64,000 bases of DNA from Paenibacillus planticolens (GTDB taxonomy: Bacteria > Bacillota > Bacilli > Paenibacillales > NBRC-103111): assembly GCF_013141725.1 (NCBI RefSeq), contig NZ_WHNZ01000085.1:1-64000 (forward strand). Reading direction: 5' to 3'. This document shows, in pieces, positions 32,038 through 41,208 of this stretch. Both the position numbers and the translations under genes were made by a program. Position 1 is the first letter of the stretch. Each line of letters begins with the position of its first letter. The notes beneath the pieces were generated by a model. It saw only the letters and a program-made list of their open reading frames with translations. It searched no databases and was not told the origin of the DNA.

Positions 32038-32931
32038 TTAACCTTTTACAGCTCCCATCGTAATCCCTTGCGTAAATGCTTTCTGAAACACTAGGAAAAT
32101 GGCAATCATCGGAACGGATGCCAACGCAGCTCCTGCCATAAGAACGCCATAGTTGGTCATAAATTCGCTCTGCGTCGTCATCATAGACACACCTAGTGGC
32201 AATGTCATCATCGTAGTCGAGCGGATCATAATAAGTTGACTGAAATAATCGTTCCAAGAGGCGATAAACGTGAAGATGGCAAGTGCCCCCAGAGCTGGCT
32301 TAAGCAATGGCAAAATAATGGTGGAGAACAAACGGATCTCCGAACAGCCGTCCATTTTCGCCGCCTCCATCAACTCTCCCGGAATCGTCTGAGCGAACTG
32401 CTTCATCAAGAATACGCCGAACGGCCAACCGATCGCCGGCAAAATAAGCCCATAATACGTATTAACCCACCCGAAATCTGCCAACATCGTAAAAAGCGGA
32501 ACGAGAATAACTTGCTTTGGCAGCGCCATCGCTGCGATGAACATCGTGAAAATAATTTTGCGCCCCGGGAAAAGCTTCTTCGCAAGCACATAACCGGCTG
32601 TCGAGGAAGCGAGACAAACCGCAATCATTTCCACAACAGAGATGATGAAGCTGTTCAGCGTCCAACGCCAGATCGGATTCTTAAACAATTCCTGCCAATT
32701 GCTGAGCGTCGGTTTAAGCGGGAACCATTCCGGTGGGATCGCCGTGGCGACCGTCTGTATTTTGAACGCACCGGTCATAATCCAATAGAAAGGAAATATA
32801 AACACAATCGTGGAAAGAATCAACAAAAGGGCTGAGACTATTTTCGTCGGCGTCCATTTTCGTTTTATGCCGGAATGACGATGTTTTCTGACACTGCCGG
32901 GGTGTGCGTGCACATGTGCATTTGCTGTCAT
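32038..32931 (-). CDS. Carbohydrate ABC transporter permease (MalG type), sialic acid cluster
   Basis: The 297-residue CUT1 permease has six predicted transmembrane helices after a basic His-rich start. Its EAA loop is EAAKMDGCSEIRLF, and it ends QGITMGAVKG. It sits ten bases after the MalF-type permease and before the lyase gene, so the importer and enzymes probably form one transcript. Likely cargo is sialic acid or sialylated or N-acetylated sugars. Confidence 0.9.
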   Translation of the reverse strand: MTANAHVHAHPGSVRKHRHSGIKRKWTPTKIVSALLLILSTIVFIFPFYWIMTGAFKIQTVATAIPPEWFPLKPTLSNWQELFKNPIWRWTLNSFIISVVEMIAVCLASSTAGYVLAKKLFPGRKIIFTMFIAAMALPKQVILVPLFTMLADFGWVNTYYGLILPAIGWPFGVFLMKQFAQTIPGELMEAAKMDGCSEIRLFSTIILPLLKPALGALAIFTFIASWNDYFSQLIMIRSTTMMTLPLGVSMMTTQSEFMTNYGVLMAGAALASVPMIAIFLVFQKAFTQGITMGAVKG

Positions 32932-32940
32932 TGTGACCTC

Positions 32941-33837
32941 CTAGTACTCAACATCGCTGCCAAAATATTTGAACTGAATCGTGGATATGATTCCGATTAC
33001 GATCGCTAGTATTATGCCCATTGCGGAAGCAAGACCGAAATGCCCGAGCAGAAATGCTTGCTCATACACGCCGTACATGACCGTTGATGTGCTGTAAACC
33101 GGCCCGCCCGAGGTCAATAACTGAATTAACGCGAAACACTGAAAGGTGTTAATCGTCGTAATGACAATGACATATAGATTCGTCGGCATCAGCATAGGCC
33201 ACACGATTTTGATGAAAATTTGCCAAGGCGTTGCGCGATCGATTTCCGCAGCTTCAATATACGAGGTAGGAATGTTACCTAGTGAAGCGACATACAGGAT
33301 GATTGGCTGTCCGACAGATGTTGTAATCAAAACGGCAATAATCGCAAGCAGCGCCGTTCTTGTGTCGCCAAGCCACGAAGTCGGTTCGAAACCGAACAGT
33401 CCGGTGAGATAGTTCAAAATTCCATAGTTCGGATGATAAATCCAGCCCCACACGACCGTGATGCTGACAACCGAGGATACGGCAGGCAAATAAAAAACGC
33501 CACGGAAAAACGATCTGGAGAGCTCTTTCATTTTATAAATATTAACGGCTACAAAGATGGAAAATACAATCACAATCGGCACTGCGATAACGACCAGCAA
33601 TATCGTATTTCGCATAGACTTTAGAAATGTTTCGTTATGCATCAAGGAAACGTAGTTATCTAATCCGATAAAATCAAAAGTTCTTAATGAGTAATCGAAA
33701 AAACTGATATAAATTCCTTTTAGCATCGGATATGCGACAAAAACCAGAAAAAATCCAAAAGCTGGAAGTAAAAAGAGATAGCTCATCAGCCAGTCGCGCC
33801 GGACCATTTTTCTCGATTTGCTAACCGTTGCTTCCAT
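32941..33837 (-). CDS. Carbohydrate ABC transporter permease (MalF type), sialic acid cluster
   Basis: This 298-residue CUT1 permease has about six transmembrane helices and an EAA loop EAAEIDRATPWQIF. I chose the ATG preceded by GGGGAAAAGG; upstream in-frame starts lie in or beyond a strong hairpin (33870-33897) and lack ribosome sites. It partners the MalG-type permease ten bases downstream. Confidence 0.88.
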   Translation of the reverse strand: MEATVSKSRKMVRRDWLMSYLFLLPAFGFFLVFVAYPMLKGIYISFFDYSLRTFDFIGLDNYVSLMHNETFLKSMRNTILLVVIAVPIVIVFSIFVAVNIYKMKELSRSFFRGVFYLPAVSSVVSITVVWGWIYHPNYGILNYLTGLFGFEPTSWLGDTRTALLAIIAVLITTSVGQPIILYVASLGNIPTSYIEAAEIDRATPWQIFIKIVWPMLMPTNLYVIVITTINTFQCFALIQLLTSGGPVYSTSTVMYGVYEQAFLLGHFGLASAMGIILAIVIGIISTIQFKYFGSDVEY

Positions 33838-33869
33838 TTCCTTTTCCCCATTTCTCATGTTTAGTGAAA

Positions 33870-33897
33870 GGAGCAGCGCCGCTTGCTGCGCTGCTCC
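33870..33897 (-). terminator. Hairpin between binding-protein and permease genes
   Basis: Perfect 10-base arms GGAGCAGCGC and GCGCTGCTCC surround eight bases, with only TTT after it on the minus strand. It lies 17 bases past the binding-protein stop. It is probably a weak terminator or mRNA 3'-end stabiliser that keeps binding protein more abundant than permeases. Confidence 0.7.
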
Positions 33898-33914
33898 TCC
33901 CGGCAACTGCTGCC

Positions 33915-35300
33915 TTATTTTGAAACTTGCGCTTTTGCCTTGGCAATCGCCTCGTTAGCTTTGGTCGCAAATGCGTCCAGCGCCTCTTTGCCTGTTGCCG
34001 TACCTGTTAATGCGCGCTGCAGTTCAGGGAACCAGAACGTGCGGATTTCCGCATAGCCGTCTGCGATTGTCGGAGGATCTGTGATGAATTGACGCGCTAA
34101 ATCCGCATATTTATACTCAGGGTCGTCATACAAGCCGGTTACAGACGTGCGTGCGGATAGACCGCCGGTCTGAATGACGTTCTTTTTGCCCCATACAGGA
34201 TCATTCACAACGAAATCAATAAATTTCTTGGAAGCCGCAATTTTGTCAGCATTGCCGTTGTTGAAGATAGCAAGTCCGCCTAGGAACGGCTCCAATTTAG
34301 GCTTCGATCCGTCCAGCGTCGGGAAAGGCAGCAAAATATCGTCAAACGGCACTTTTTTGTTCGCGACGTTTTGCGCTTTCAAGACCGGCGAGTAGTTCAG
34401 GGTAAATGCCAGTTTACCTTGCAAGAATAAGTCGTTGACGTCAGAAGCGGCCAGTGAAGCTGCTCCTGCTACGCTGATTTTGTCTTTCGTTGCTTTTACG
34501 ACCCAATCCAGCGCCTTACCGGCATTCTCGGTATTAATCGCCACTTTGGAGTTGTCCTCGGTAAGGAAGCGGGAAACGCCCATGTTAGCCAAATAAGCGC
34601 GAGTGCCTTGATCACCTGCCGTACTTTTAGCGAAAAAGCCGGTCGGAATGATTTCCGGCGCCTTCTCTTTTACGGCCTGCAGCGCTTTTTCGTATTCCGC
34701 TACCGTCCACGTTCTGTCCGGTCTGTTTAGCGGAAGCAAATCAACGGCGCCGATTTTCTCAAACACCGTTTTGTTCACAGCCATCATGAACGGACCGGTG
34801 TTCAGCGGGTACATCACAATTTGATCACCAACGGTCGATTGCTTCCAGAAAGCCGGAGCGATGTCATTCTTTACTTCAGGGGTAACCATGTCGTTTAAAG
34901 GTGCAAGCAGCTTCTTTTTGCCCCAGTCGATAATGCGTCCGGGAGCATCGTAGATGACGTCAGGCGCCGTGTTGGAGGCAATCGCAACATTGAGCTTCTG
35001 AGGGCCGCCGTCGAATGTAATCATTTCAAGATTGACTTTGATTTCGGGATACTTCTGGTTAAAAGCCGCAATGATTTGTTTCTCGTATTTGCCGACTTCG
35101 CCATCCAACGTTTGGAAGTTAGGGAAGTTCCACCAAGTAATCTCGACAGGCTTTGCAGCCGCTTGCGTCGCTGCAGGCTTCGATGCATCCGGCGATGCTG
35201 CCGGTTGGCTTTGCACCGAATTATTCGTGCATGCAACAAGCTGGGATCCTACCAGCGCGACGCCTAGAACTGTCAACAATCCTTTTTTCATTGCTCTCAT
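33915..35300 (-). CDS. Extracellular sugar-binding lipoprotein, sialic acid cluster
   Basis: The 461-residue protein has a lipoprotein signal with the Cys in QLVAC near residue 24 and a linker of Ala, Ser and Pro, followed by a family-1 solute-binding domain. GGGGG lies seven bases before the ATG. It delivers cargo to the two permeases that follow. It is divergent from a YesN/YesM pair that probably senses the same sugar. Confidence 0.9.
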   Translation of the reverse strand: MRAMKKGLLTVLGVALVGSQLVACTNNSVQSQPAASPDASKPAATQAAAKPVEITWWNFPNFQTLDGEVGKYEKQIIAAFNQKYPEIKVNLEMITFDGGPQKLNVAIASNTAPDVIYDAPGRIIDWGKKKLLAPLNDMVTPEVKNDIAPAFWKQSTVGDQIVMYPLNTGPFMMAVNKTVFEKIGAVDLLPLNRPDRTWTVAEYEKALQAVKEKAPEIIPTGFFAKSTAGDQGTRAYLANMGVSRFLTEDNSKVAINTENAGKALDWVVKATKDKISVAGAASLAASDVNDLFLQGKLAFTLNYSPVLKAQNVANKKVPFDDILLPFPTLDGSKPKLEPFLGGLAIFNNGNADKIAASKKFIDFVVNDPVWGKKNVIQTGGLSARTSVTGLYDDPEYKYADLARQFITDPPTIADGYAEIRTFWFPELQRALTGTATGKEALDAFATKANEAIAKAKAQVSK

Positions 35301-35332
35301 CTAAGTACCCCCATTATCGTTTTAGGAACAAA

Positions 35333-35346
35333 TGAGCTCGCTTTCA
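35333..35346 (-). promoter_or_regulatory. cre-like CcpA site before the sialic acid operon
   Basis: On the minus strand TGAAAGCGAGCTCA matches 13 of 14 positions of the cre consensus. It lies 33-46 bases before the binding-protein ATG, where CcpA could block transcription when glucose is present. Confidence 0.5.
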
Positions 35347-35471
35347 TTCCTTGCTCTAAGCATAGAACATTACTTTCAATGGCAAAATCCCACTGGTTTT
35401 ACTTCTATGGTCGTATTCTGACCTGTTTGTTTTTCGACCTTTTTCAAACACGTTTTGTAGCGATTTTAGTA

Positions 35472-35477
35472 TATAAT
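35472..35477 (+). promoter_or_regulatory. Candidate -10 box of the YesN/YesM pair
   Basis: A perfect TATAAT lies 44 bases before the regulator ATG. The -35 region is weak, so an activator may be needed. Confidence 0.4.
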
Positions 35478-35520
35478 TTAGAAAAAGAACAGATCAGGCC
35501 ATAATCTTTCGGGGGATATC

Positions 35521-37164
35521 ATGTATAAACTACTCATTGTCGAGGATGAACCACTCATTCGAACAGGCCTCAAGCACTATTTTGACTGGCAGGATCTTCA
35601 TATCACTTCTATCTTGGAAGCTGACAACGGGATCAACGGCTTAACCCTGGCGCTGCAGGAACAGCCCCATCTCATTATCACAGATATCCGCATGCCGGAG
35701 ATGGATGGGCTGGAGATGATCGAGCAATTGCGCTCCCGGCTTCCTGATACGGTTTTTGTCATTTTGACAGGTTTTAATGAGTTCGCCTATGCGCAGCAAG
35801 CCATTCGGTTGGGCGGTGTGCATGCCTTTTTGCTTAAACCGCTTGAATATGAAGAAAGTTTGGCAACCATCCAAAGCTGCATCCAGGAAGTCGTCGCGAA
35901 GCATAAGAAGCGTCAGACCCACTCGGAAATGGTCCAGGAAAGCAAGCTGTTCAAGGGCAGCGAATGGATTCAGCTCCTGCTTGAGGAGCCTGATCAGGCC
36001 GTGGCCGATGAGGAGCTGCTACGGCATCTTTTTGAATACAGGAGCGAAAGCTGCTGGTATCAACCTTTTGTCATCACGTGGATGCCAGTGAATGCTGCTG
36101 CACCGCTTGCGAAGAGCGAGATCAAACAATTGTCCGCCACGCTGATCGATCATGCGATAACATCGCTGTATCGGCCTGACGCGCCACGTCAACTCATTAC
36201 TTACACGTTCAAATCCAAATTATACGGAATTGCCATGCTGAATACCCCGCTCGCAGAGGGCGCTCAAGACTTCGCGCTTCAACAGCAAGAGCGCCTTATA
36301 AAGCAAGCCGGAGAAAGGCTGCAAGCTTCCTTCTTTATGGCGATCGGGGCATCGACGGACAGGCTGTCAGACCTCGGCCATTTGCTGCAGGGGACGGACA
36401 AGGCATTGTGGTCGCGTTATTATCAATCTGAGCGCCATTTGTTCCTTGCAGCTGCCTGCGAAACTGTATATCCAGGCAAAGTATCTCCTATACGATTGAA
36501 TGATCTGGATAGGAAGCAGCTCTATGAAAGCTTGGAGAGCGCTAATGAGCGGGAACTCAAGCAGCTCCTGCAGCGCTTTGTGAAGGACAAACTGGAATAT
36601 ATGCCGCAGATTGCGCCCTCACGCTGGCTTGCCTTTTTGCAAGAATTGATCGGACTATGCATTAATTTTGCCAATAAAAACAGCATCCCTTTTGAAAGCG
36701 TCTACAGCGACAAGTTGTTAAGTCTTGCCTTCGTGGATGATTTCCCCACGCTTGAGGCGCTCTTCGACTGGCTCGGCGATTGGATGGTGCAGTTGGCCAC
36801 GATATCAAGGGACGGCTCGCTGTCTGATCAGCAGCAGGACGTGCTCATTTTTGAACACATCGCATCCTTCATTAAACAGAACATTGCCGAAGACGTGACG
36901 CTGCAAATGGTAGCCGACCGCTTCTTCTACAATCCTTCTTACTTAAGCCGCCTGTTCAAAAGAAAGCTGGACAAAAATTACATGCGTTTTGTTACGGAAA
37001 TCCGAATTGCCTACGCTCAGGAACTGTTAAAAAAGCCCGACTATTTAATAACGGACATCTGTACGATGTGCGGCTACAAAAGCTACAAACATTTCGTCAA
37101 AACCTTTGGCATCATCGCCCAAATGACACCCACCGAATATCGCAAAAAATGGGGTTGGTCCTAA
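35521..37164 (+). CDS. YesN-type response regulator, receiver plus AraC HTH
   Basis: The 547-residue protein has a receiver domain with E8, D9, the phospho-acceptor D55 (ITDIRMPEMDG) and LKPLEY near residue 100, a long middle region of about 320 residues, and a C-terminal AraC HTH (VTLQMVADRFFYNPSYLSRL, then CGYKSYKHFVKTF). GGGGG precedes the ATG. It is divergent from the sialic acid importer operon and probably activates it when phosphorylated by the kinase encoded next. Confidence 0.92.
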   Translation: MYKLLIVEDEPLIRTGLKHYFDWQDLHITSILEADNGINGLTLALQEQPHLIITDIRMPEMDGLEMIEQLRSRLPDTVFVILTGFNEFAYAQQAIRLGGVHAFLLKPLEYEESLATIQSCIQEVVAKHKKRQTHSEMVQESKLFKGSEWIQLLLEEPDQAVADEELLRHLFEYRSESCWYQPFVITWMPVNAAAPLAKSEIKQLSATLIDHAITSLYRPDAPRQLITYTFKSKLYGIAMLNTPLAEGAQDFALQQQERLIKQAGERLQASFFMAIGASTDRLSDLGHLLQGTDKALWSRYYQSERHLFLAAACETVYPGKVSPIRLNDLDRKQLYESLESANERELKQLLQRFVKDKLEYMPQIAPSRWLAFLQELIGLCINFANKNSIPFESVYSDKLLSLAFVDDFPTLEALFDWLGDWMVQLATISRDGSLSDQQQDVLIFEHIASFIKQNIAEDVTLQMVADRFFYNPSYLSRLFKRKLDKNYMRFVTEIRIAYAQELLKKPDYLITDICTMCGYKSYKHFVKTFGIIAQMTPTEYRKKWGWS

Positions 37165-38973
37165 ATGTTGAACTGGAAACAGCTGACCCGGCAAGTCCGG
37201 ATGAAGCATGTCAATCATCAAATCTTCGTGCTGATGATCCTGATTATTACGATACCTTTATTGATCATTTCGGTTATCATCTATTTATTTTCCATACAGG
37301 CCGTCAAAAACGAGTACCAAAGCAGCTCCAACTTAATTCTTACGAATTTGTCCTTTAACATTGATCAGTACCTGCAGAGCATCGAAAAAGGCACGCTGAA
37401 TGCGCAAATGGACGGGCAGCTCCAAATTGCGCTGGAACATTGGACATTAGCCGGTGAAGACAACGGCAACGATCAGATGATTGTGTACGGCAACACGATC
37501 GAGCATTTTATCAGTTCCATCGAGATGACAATCAAGAACGTGGACAGCGTTCAAATTTACGCAGGTTCACGAATGTTCTACTCGACGAATTTTAATCGTT
37601 CGGATTACGATGTGAAGGATTTTACGCATGAAGACTGGTATATGCAAACACAGCAAAGAGCAGGCGGCATCGTGCTTTTCGGCGCGCATCTGCCCTTTCA
37701 TCGGGTGAACGCCAAGGAATCCGTCATTTCCATCGCCAGAGTCATTAACAAAGTGGGCAGCAAGCAGCCGATCGGCGTCATGCTGATCGACATCCGTTTG
37801 GATTCCTTGCGGGAAATTCTGAAACTGTCGGAGAACCGCCAACGCTCTTTTCTTATCATTGACGACAAAGGCGGCATTATTTACAATTCGGACCGCAACC
37901 AATCGATGACTAATTTATCGGCAACGCTGAAGGATCAGGCCATTCAATCCGTCCTGGAGCACGATTCCGGAAGCTTTTATGCCAATTTTTCCGGCGTCGA
38001 TTCGTATATTAACTTTGTCACTTCTTCGTATTCCGGCTGGAAAGTCATTCAATATATCGATGAGAAGGAAATGACCAAGCAAGCCAACATTTTGATCAAA
38101 ATTGTCCTGGCCTTAGCCTTCCTCTCCCTGGGCACAGCGCTACTCTTCATGTTCATCCTATCAGCGCGGGTGACCAAACCGATCATCCTGCTTAGCAGGC
38201 AGGTCAAATTGGTCGGGTTAGGAAAATTCGACGTCGATTTGAGCAGCGACCGGCAGGATGAATTCGGCGTCTTGTACCAGGGCATCCGTAAAATGGTGGA
38301 GGACCTCCAAAGCTATATCGAGCGCTCGGCCATGGCAAAGGTGCAGCAAAAAATAGCTCAATTCGGAGCCTTAAAGAGCCAAATTAATCCGCATTTTCTC
38401 GCTAATGTGCTCGAATCTATTCAAATGAAGGCGATTATCAACGGACAGCGGGATATCAGTGAAATGGTCGGCATGATCGGACGTCTGTTCCGCATCCATA
38501 TCCAGACCGGCAAAGAGACGGTGACGCTGCGGGAAGAGCTGGAGCATATCCGGTTATATGTGAAAATTCAACAGCTTCGCTTCGGTGATAAAATTCAGTA
38601 TACCGAGCGGCTTGCGGAGGACAGCTCCGAGCTGCAAGTTATTCATTTCTCCCTCCAGCCCCTGATCGAGAATGCCATCGTACATGGATTGGAACGTTCA
38701 AAAGGGCCGGGTTTGCTTGAAGTATCTACCGTCAAATCCGGCAACGACATGCTCATTATGATTAAGGACAATGGCGTGGGCATGGACGAGGAAAAGCTGC
38801 AGCGCTTGCAACTAAGGCTCGCCCAGCCTTCCGACACGTTAGACGAAGCCCATATCGGGATTAAAAACGTACATGATCGTATCTGCTTCTATTTTGGCGA
38901 ACAGTACGGCCTCACTTTGTACAGTCAATTGGGAGAAGGCACGACTGTCATCATTCGTCTTCCGATGAAATAA
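37165..38973 (+). CDS. YesM-type sensor histidine kinase
   Basis: The 602-residue kinase has transmembrane helices near residues 20-45 and about 305-330 around an extracellular dCache-like sensor, then HAMP, a His_kinase domain with QINPHFLAN (His near 410), and HATPase with LIENAIVHG and DNGVGM. The ATG directly follows the regulator stop codon, so the two are made together. It probably senses cargo of the divergent importer. Confidence 0.92.
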   Translation: MLNWKQLTRQVRMKHVNHQIFVLMILIITIPLLIISVIIYLFSIQAVKNEYQSSSNLILTNLSFNIDQYLQSIEKGTLNAQMDGQLQIALEHWTLAGEDNGNDQMIVYGNTIEHFISSIEMTIKNVDSVQIYAGSRMFYSTNFNRSDYDVKDFTHEDWYMQTQQRAGGIVLFGAHLPFHRVNAKESVISIARVINKVGSKQPIGVMLIDIRLDSLREILKLSENRQRSFLIIDDKGGIIYNSDRNQSMTNLSATLKDQAIQSVLEHDSGSFYANFSGVDSYINFVTSSYSGWKVIQYIDEKEMTKQANILIKIVLALAFLSLGTALLFMFILSARVTKPIILLSRQVKLVGLGKFDVDLSSDRQDEFGVLYQGIRKMVEDLQSYIERSAMAKVQQKIAQFGALKSQINPHFLANVLESIQMKAIINGQRDISEMVGMIGRLFRIHIQTGKETVTLREELEHIRLYVKIQQLRFGDKIQYTERLAEDSSELQVIHFSLQPLIENAIVHGLERSKGPGLLEVSTVKSGNDMLIMIKDNGVGMDEEKLQRLQLRLAQPSDTLDEAHIGIKNVHDRICFYFGEQYGLTLYSQLGEGTTVIIRLPMK

Positions 38974-38976
38974 GAG

Positions 38977-39162
38977 AAAGGGAACTCCATTCCCTTATTT
39001 AGACGAAAAACGAAGTTTCGGGGCGTGGAGGGGAACTGTAGGGTCTTATTTCGCCTCCATCCTCCTGCTACGTGTCCAGTGTGGCGAAATAGCGGCCCCT
39101 AGTTCCCTCTCCTTCGCCTAATGGGCTGTTTTCGTCAGAATAGCGTCCTGTAGTTCCCCTTG
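38977..39162 (-). repeat. Intergenic repeat family 2, copy C
   Basis: The reverse complement aligns almost end to end with 54303-54487. Shared blocks include GGGGAACTACAGG, GGGAACTAGGGGCCGCTATTTC, AATAAGACCCT and AAATAAGGGAA. The element itself contains inverted GGGAACT/AGTTCCC words, so it can fold strongly. It starts right after the YesM stop. Confidence 0.8.
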
Positions 39163-39206
39163 CTAGTCTTCGCGCTCCCCCTTTCCACGTGGTAACTGCA
39201 ATAAGT

Positions 39207-39335
39207 ACAGGTAATTTGAATGTTTTAGTGCTTTTTAGCTAACTTTGATGTAAATAGTGCAGGTAATTTCGTTGAAATGAGCCATTTTGGCCCTTTCTAG
39301 TAAATTTACCTGCACAAAATACAGGTAATGATTTG
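39207..39335. repeat. Cluster of AGGTAA-type short repeats
   Basis: ACAGGTAATTTGA (39207), GCAGGTAATTTCG (39259) and ACAGGTAATGATTTG (39321) are direct copies, and AAATTTACCTGC (39302) is an inverted one. Together they could fold with the second and fourth copies paired. No gene or promoter is evident in 38974-39532 apart from these repeats and a terminator. Confidence 0.6.
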
Positions 39336-39447
39336 ATACTGGATGGAGGATGCTGATTTTGATGTACTTTTTGCAGTTGAGCTGAGTAGGCTCCTCCTAT
39401 ACCGGCCTGCAACTAGCAGCATGCGTAGAGCAGTTGTGCTCAAGCCA

Positions 39448-39497
39448 AAAAAGGGCCATCCCCAAGTCATTCAGACCCTTGGAGACAACCCCTTTTT
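39448..39497 (-). terminator. Probable spo0M terminator
   Basis: On the minus strand an outer AAAAGGGG.../...CCCTTTT pairing with inner CCAAG/CTTGG stem is followed by T6. It lies 36 bases after the spo0M stop. Confidence 0.6.
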
Positions 39498-39532
39498 ACT
39501 CACGGCACTTCAATCCTCATTTGCCCATGCAA

Positions 39533-40327
39533 TTAAACATCCAGCAGCTCGTCAAAAATGCCTCTGAACTGATCCGCCACCGATTCAGCGCCCTCCTCCA
39601 GCTCTTCCCTGCTGAAATAGTAACGGTGATGGGATTCATCCGTGTCCAGCAAATCCGACAACAGCCCGCCGAAGCCGCGCGTTCTGCGGTCAAGCTCCAG
39701 GAGGACCTCAACGCCCTCCGCGTCCGGATAGAAAACAAGCTCCAACTCATCCACCGAGCTGCGGTATTCCCCATTTTGATAAGGGACAAACTCAAAGTTT
39801 TGAATAAATGGCAGATGATAATTACGCTGCGGGTAATATTCGTTCTCTGCCTTACGCAGATGAAAGCCCAGTTCTTCCAGCGCTTCAAAAATAACCGACG
39901 TGTGCGGGTGAGCCAGCACCTCGATAGGATCGCGATCGGACGGATCAACCGCGTTGTCAATATCCATTCCCGTATGTATCCAGATCGGGCTCACGCCAAT
40001 CGAAATTGGCGTCTCATGCGGCAGCACGAAGTGAAAAGGGATCTCCACCGTTTCTCCCGGCGCAAGAACAAGACTTTCCCCCAGCAGGATGTTAGCTACC
40101 ACGACCGTTTCTCTGTTCATGCGATTCGAATCGTTATCCGCGGGCTTGAGGTATTCCGTCATAATTTGAAAGTAAATTTTGTCTACTTTTTGCGGGGCAC
40201 TGCCGCCTTTGGCAAGGACAACACCTTCTACCAGCTCGCCGGGAATGAATGCCTCCGTATGAAACTGCGCATCGATATCGATGTTCCCGATCCCAACTTT
40301 GGCCATCATTTTCTTGAAGAATGACAT
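39533..40327 (-). CDS. spo0M: Sporulation-control protein Spo0M
   Basis: Spo0M is an arrestin-like cytoplasmic protein that affects sporulation and division in Bacillus. The 264 residues start MSFFKKMMAKVGIGN and contain the N-terminal arrestin-like sheet (ELVEGVVLAKGG, KVDKIYFQIMTEY) and the acidic C-terminal region (FSREELEEGAESVADQF), typical of the family. GGGGGAGG precedes the ATG. The gene lies two bases after the stop of an AAA ATPase gene, so the two are co-transcribed. Presence fits a spore former. Confidence 0.93.
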   Translation of the reverse strand: MSFFKKMMAKVGIGNIDIDAQFHTEAFIPGELVEGVVLAKGGSAPQKVDKIYFQIMTEYLKPADNDSNRMNRETVVVANILLGESLVLAPGETVEIPFHFVLPHETPISIGVSPIWIHTGMDIDNAVDPSDRDPIEVLAHPHTSVIFEALEELGFHLRKAENEYYPQRNYHLPFIQNFEFVPYQNGEYRSSVDELELVFYPDAEGVEVLLELDRRTRGFGGLLSDLLDTDESHHRYYFSREELEEGAESVADQFRGIFDELLDV

Positions 40328-40329
40328 GA

Positions 40330-41091
40330 CTACGAATCCTCCCCCTCTTCATCCTCAAAAAGAGCCCGGAAATACCGCTCTCGATGATTCAAAAAATCTC
40401 TCGTTAAATTATAATGATCCGTATCTTCATACGCGACAGGCTCAATGGCGGTTTCAGTGAACTGCAAAATTTGCGCGTCCGGATAGGCCATAATAATGGG
40501 AGAATGCGTCGCAATAATAAATTGCGCTTGACCCGACTTGTCCAATTCCTGAATAATTCTTAGGAATGTCAATTGATTCTGCGGCGAAAGCGCCGACTCA
40601 GGCTCATCCAGCAAGTACAAGCCCTTGCGATCCAACCGATTTTTGAAAAAAGTCAAAAAAGCTTGACCGTGCGACTGCTCATTTAAGGATTTGCCCCCAT
40701 ATGGCGCGTAGGCTTGGTACCCGATATAGGGATCCTTCGCCATCTCATCGATATAACCGGCAAATGTGTCAAAGGTCTCCGCACGAAAAAAGAGCCCTTG
40801 ACTTACTTTGGGGAGCCACGACAGTTTCATGATATTCGCTAGCGATTCATCATCTTTTTCTTTTTTTATCGTTAAATCCCTGCCGCCGACCACGCTGAAT
40901 CCGCAGGAGACGCCGATCGCTTCCAGCAGCGTTGACTTGCCCGAACCGTTATCCCCGATAAAGAAGGTGACATTGGATCGAAATCTGTATTCGCTAAAAT
41001 GTTGAATTGCCTTGATGTTAAAAGGAAAGAACTTTTTCTCCGCTTCGGACAGCTCAGACCACTCCAAAGCAATTCGCTGCAAGAATGGCAT
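40330..41091 (-). CDS. AAA/ABC-type ATPase (RecF/SMC-like, AAA_21)
   Basis: The 253-residue protein has Walker A GDNGSGKST near residues 46-54, a signature-like NEQSHGQA, Walker B GLYLLDEPESAL near 158-169 and a switch His in IATHSPIIMA. It has no membrane segments, so it is a soluble ATPase rather than a transporter subunit. The role is unknown; relatives occur alone or beside nucleases. It is co-transcribed with spo0M, which may mean a sporulation or stress link, but that is inference. Confidence 0.85.
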   Translation of the reverse strand: MPFLQRIALEWSELSEAEKKFFPFNIKAIQHFSEYRFRSNVTFFIGDNGSGKSTLLEAIGVSCGFSVVGGRDLTIKKEKDDESLANIMKLSWLPKVSQGLFFRAETFDTFAGYIDEMAKDPYIGYQAYAPYGGKSLNEQSHGQAFLTFFKNRLDRKGLYLLDEPESALSPQNQLTFLRIIQELDKSGQAQFIIATHSPIIMAYPDAQILQFTETAIEPVAYEDTDHYNLTRDFLNHRERYFRALFEDEEGEDS

Positions 41092-41208
41092 ATAAGCCTC
41101 CTTTTACTAATCCCAAAATTTAGGGTGCTTCCCTTTCACTTTACACGAAAGCCAACATAAAAATCCACCCCGCTATAGATTCCTCTACAGCAGGGCAGCC
41201 GCTATCGC

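Noticed and set aside
39434..40324. A 296-codon plus-strand frame
   Set aside because: It is antisense to spo0M, whose family, ribosome site and operon context are clear; it has no ribosome site or recognisable domain.
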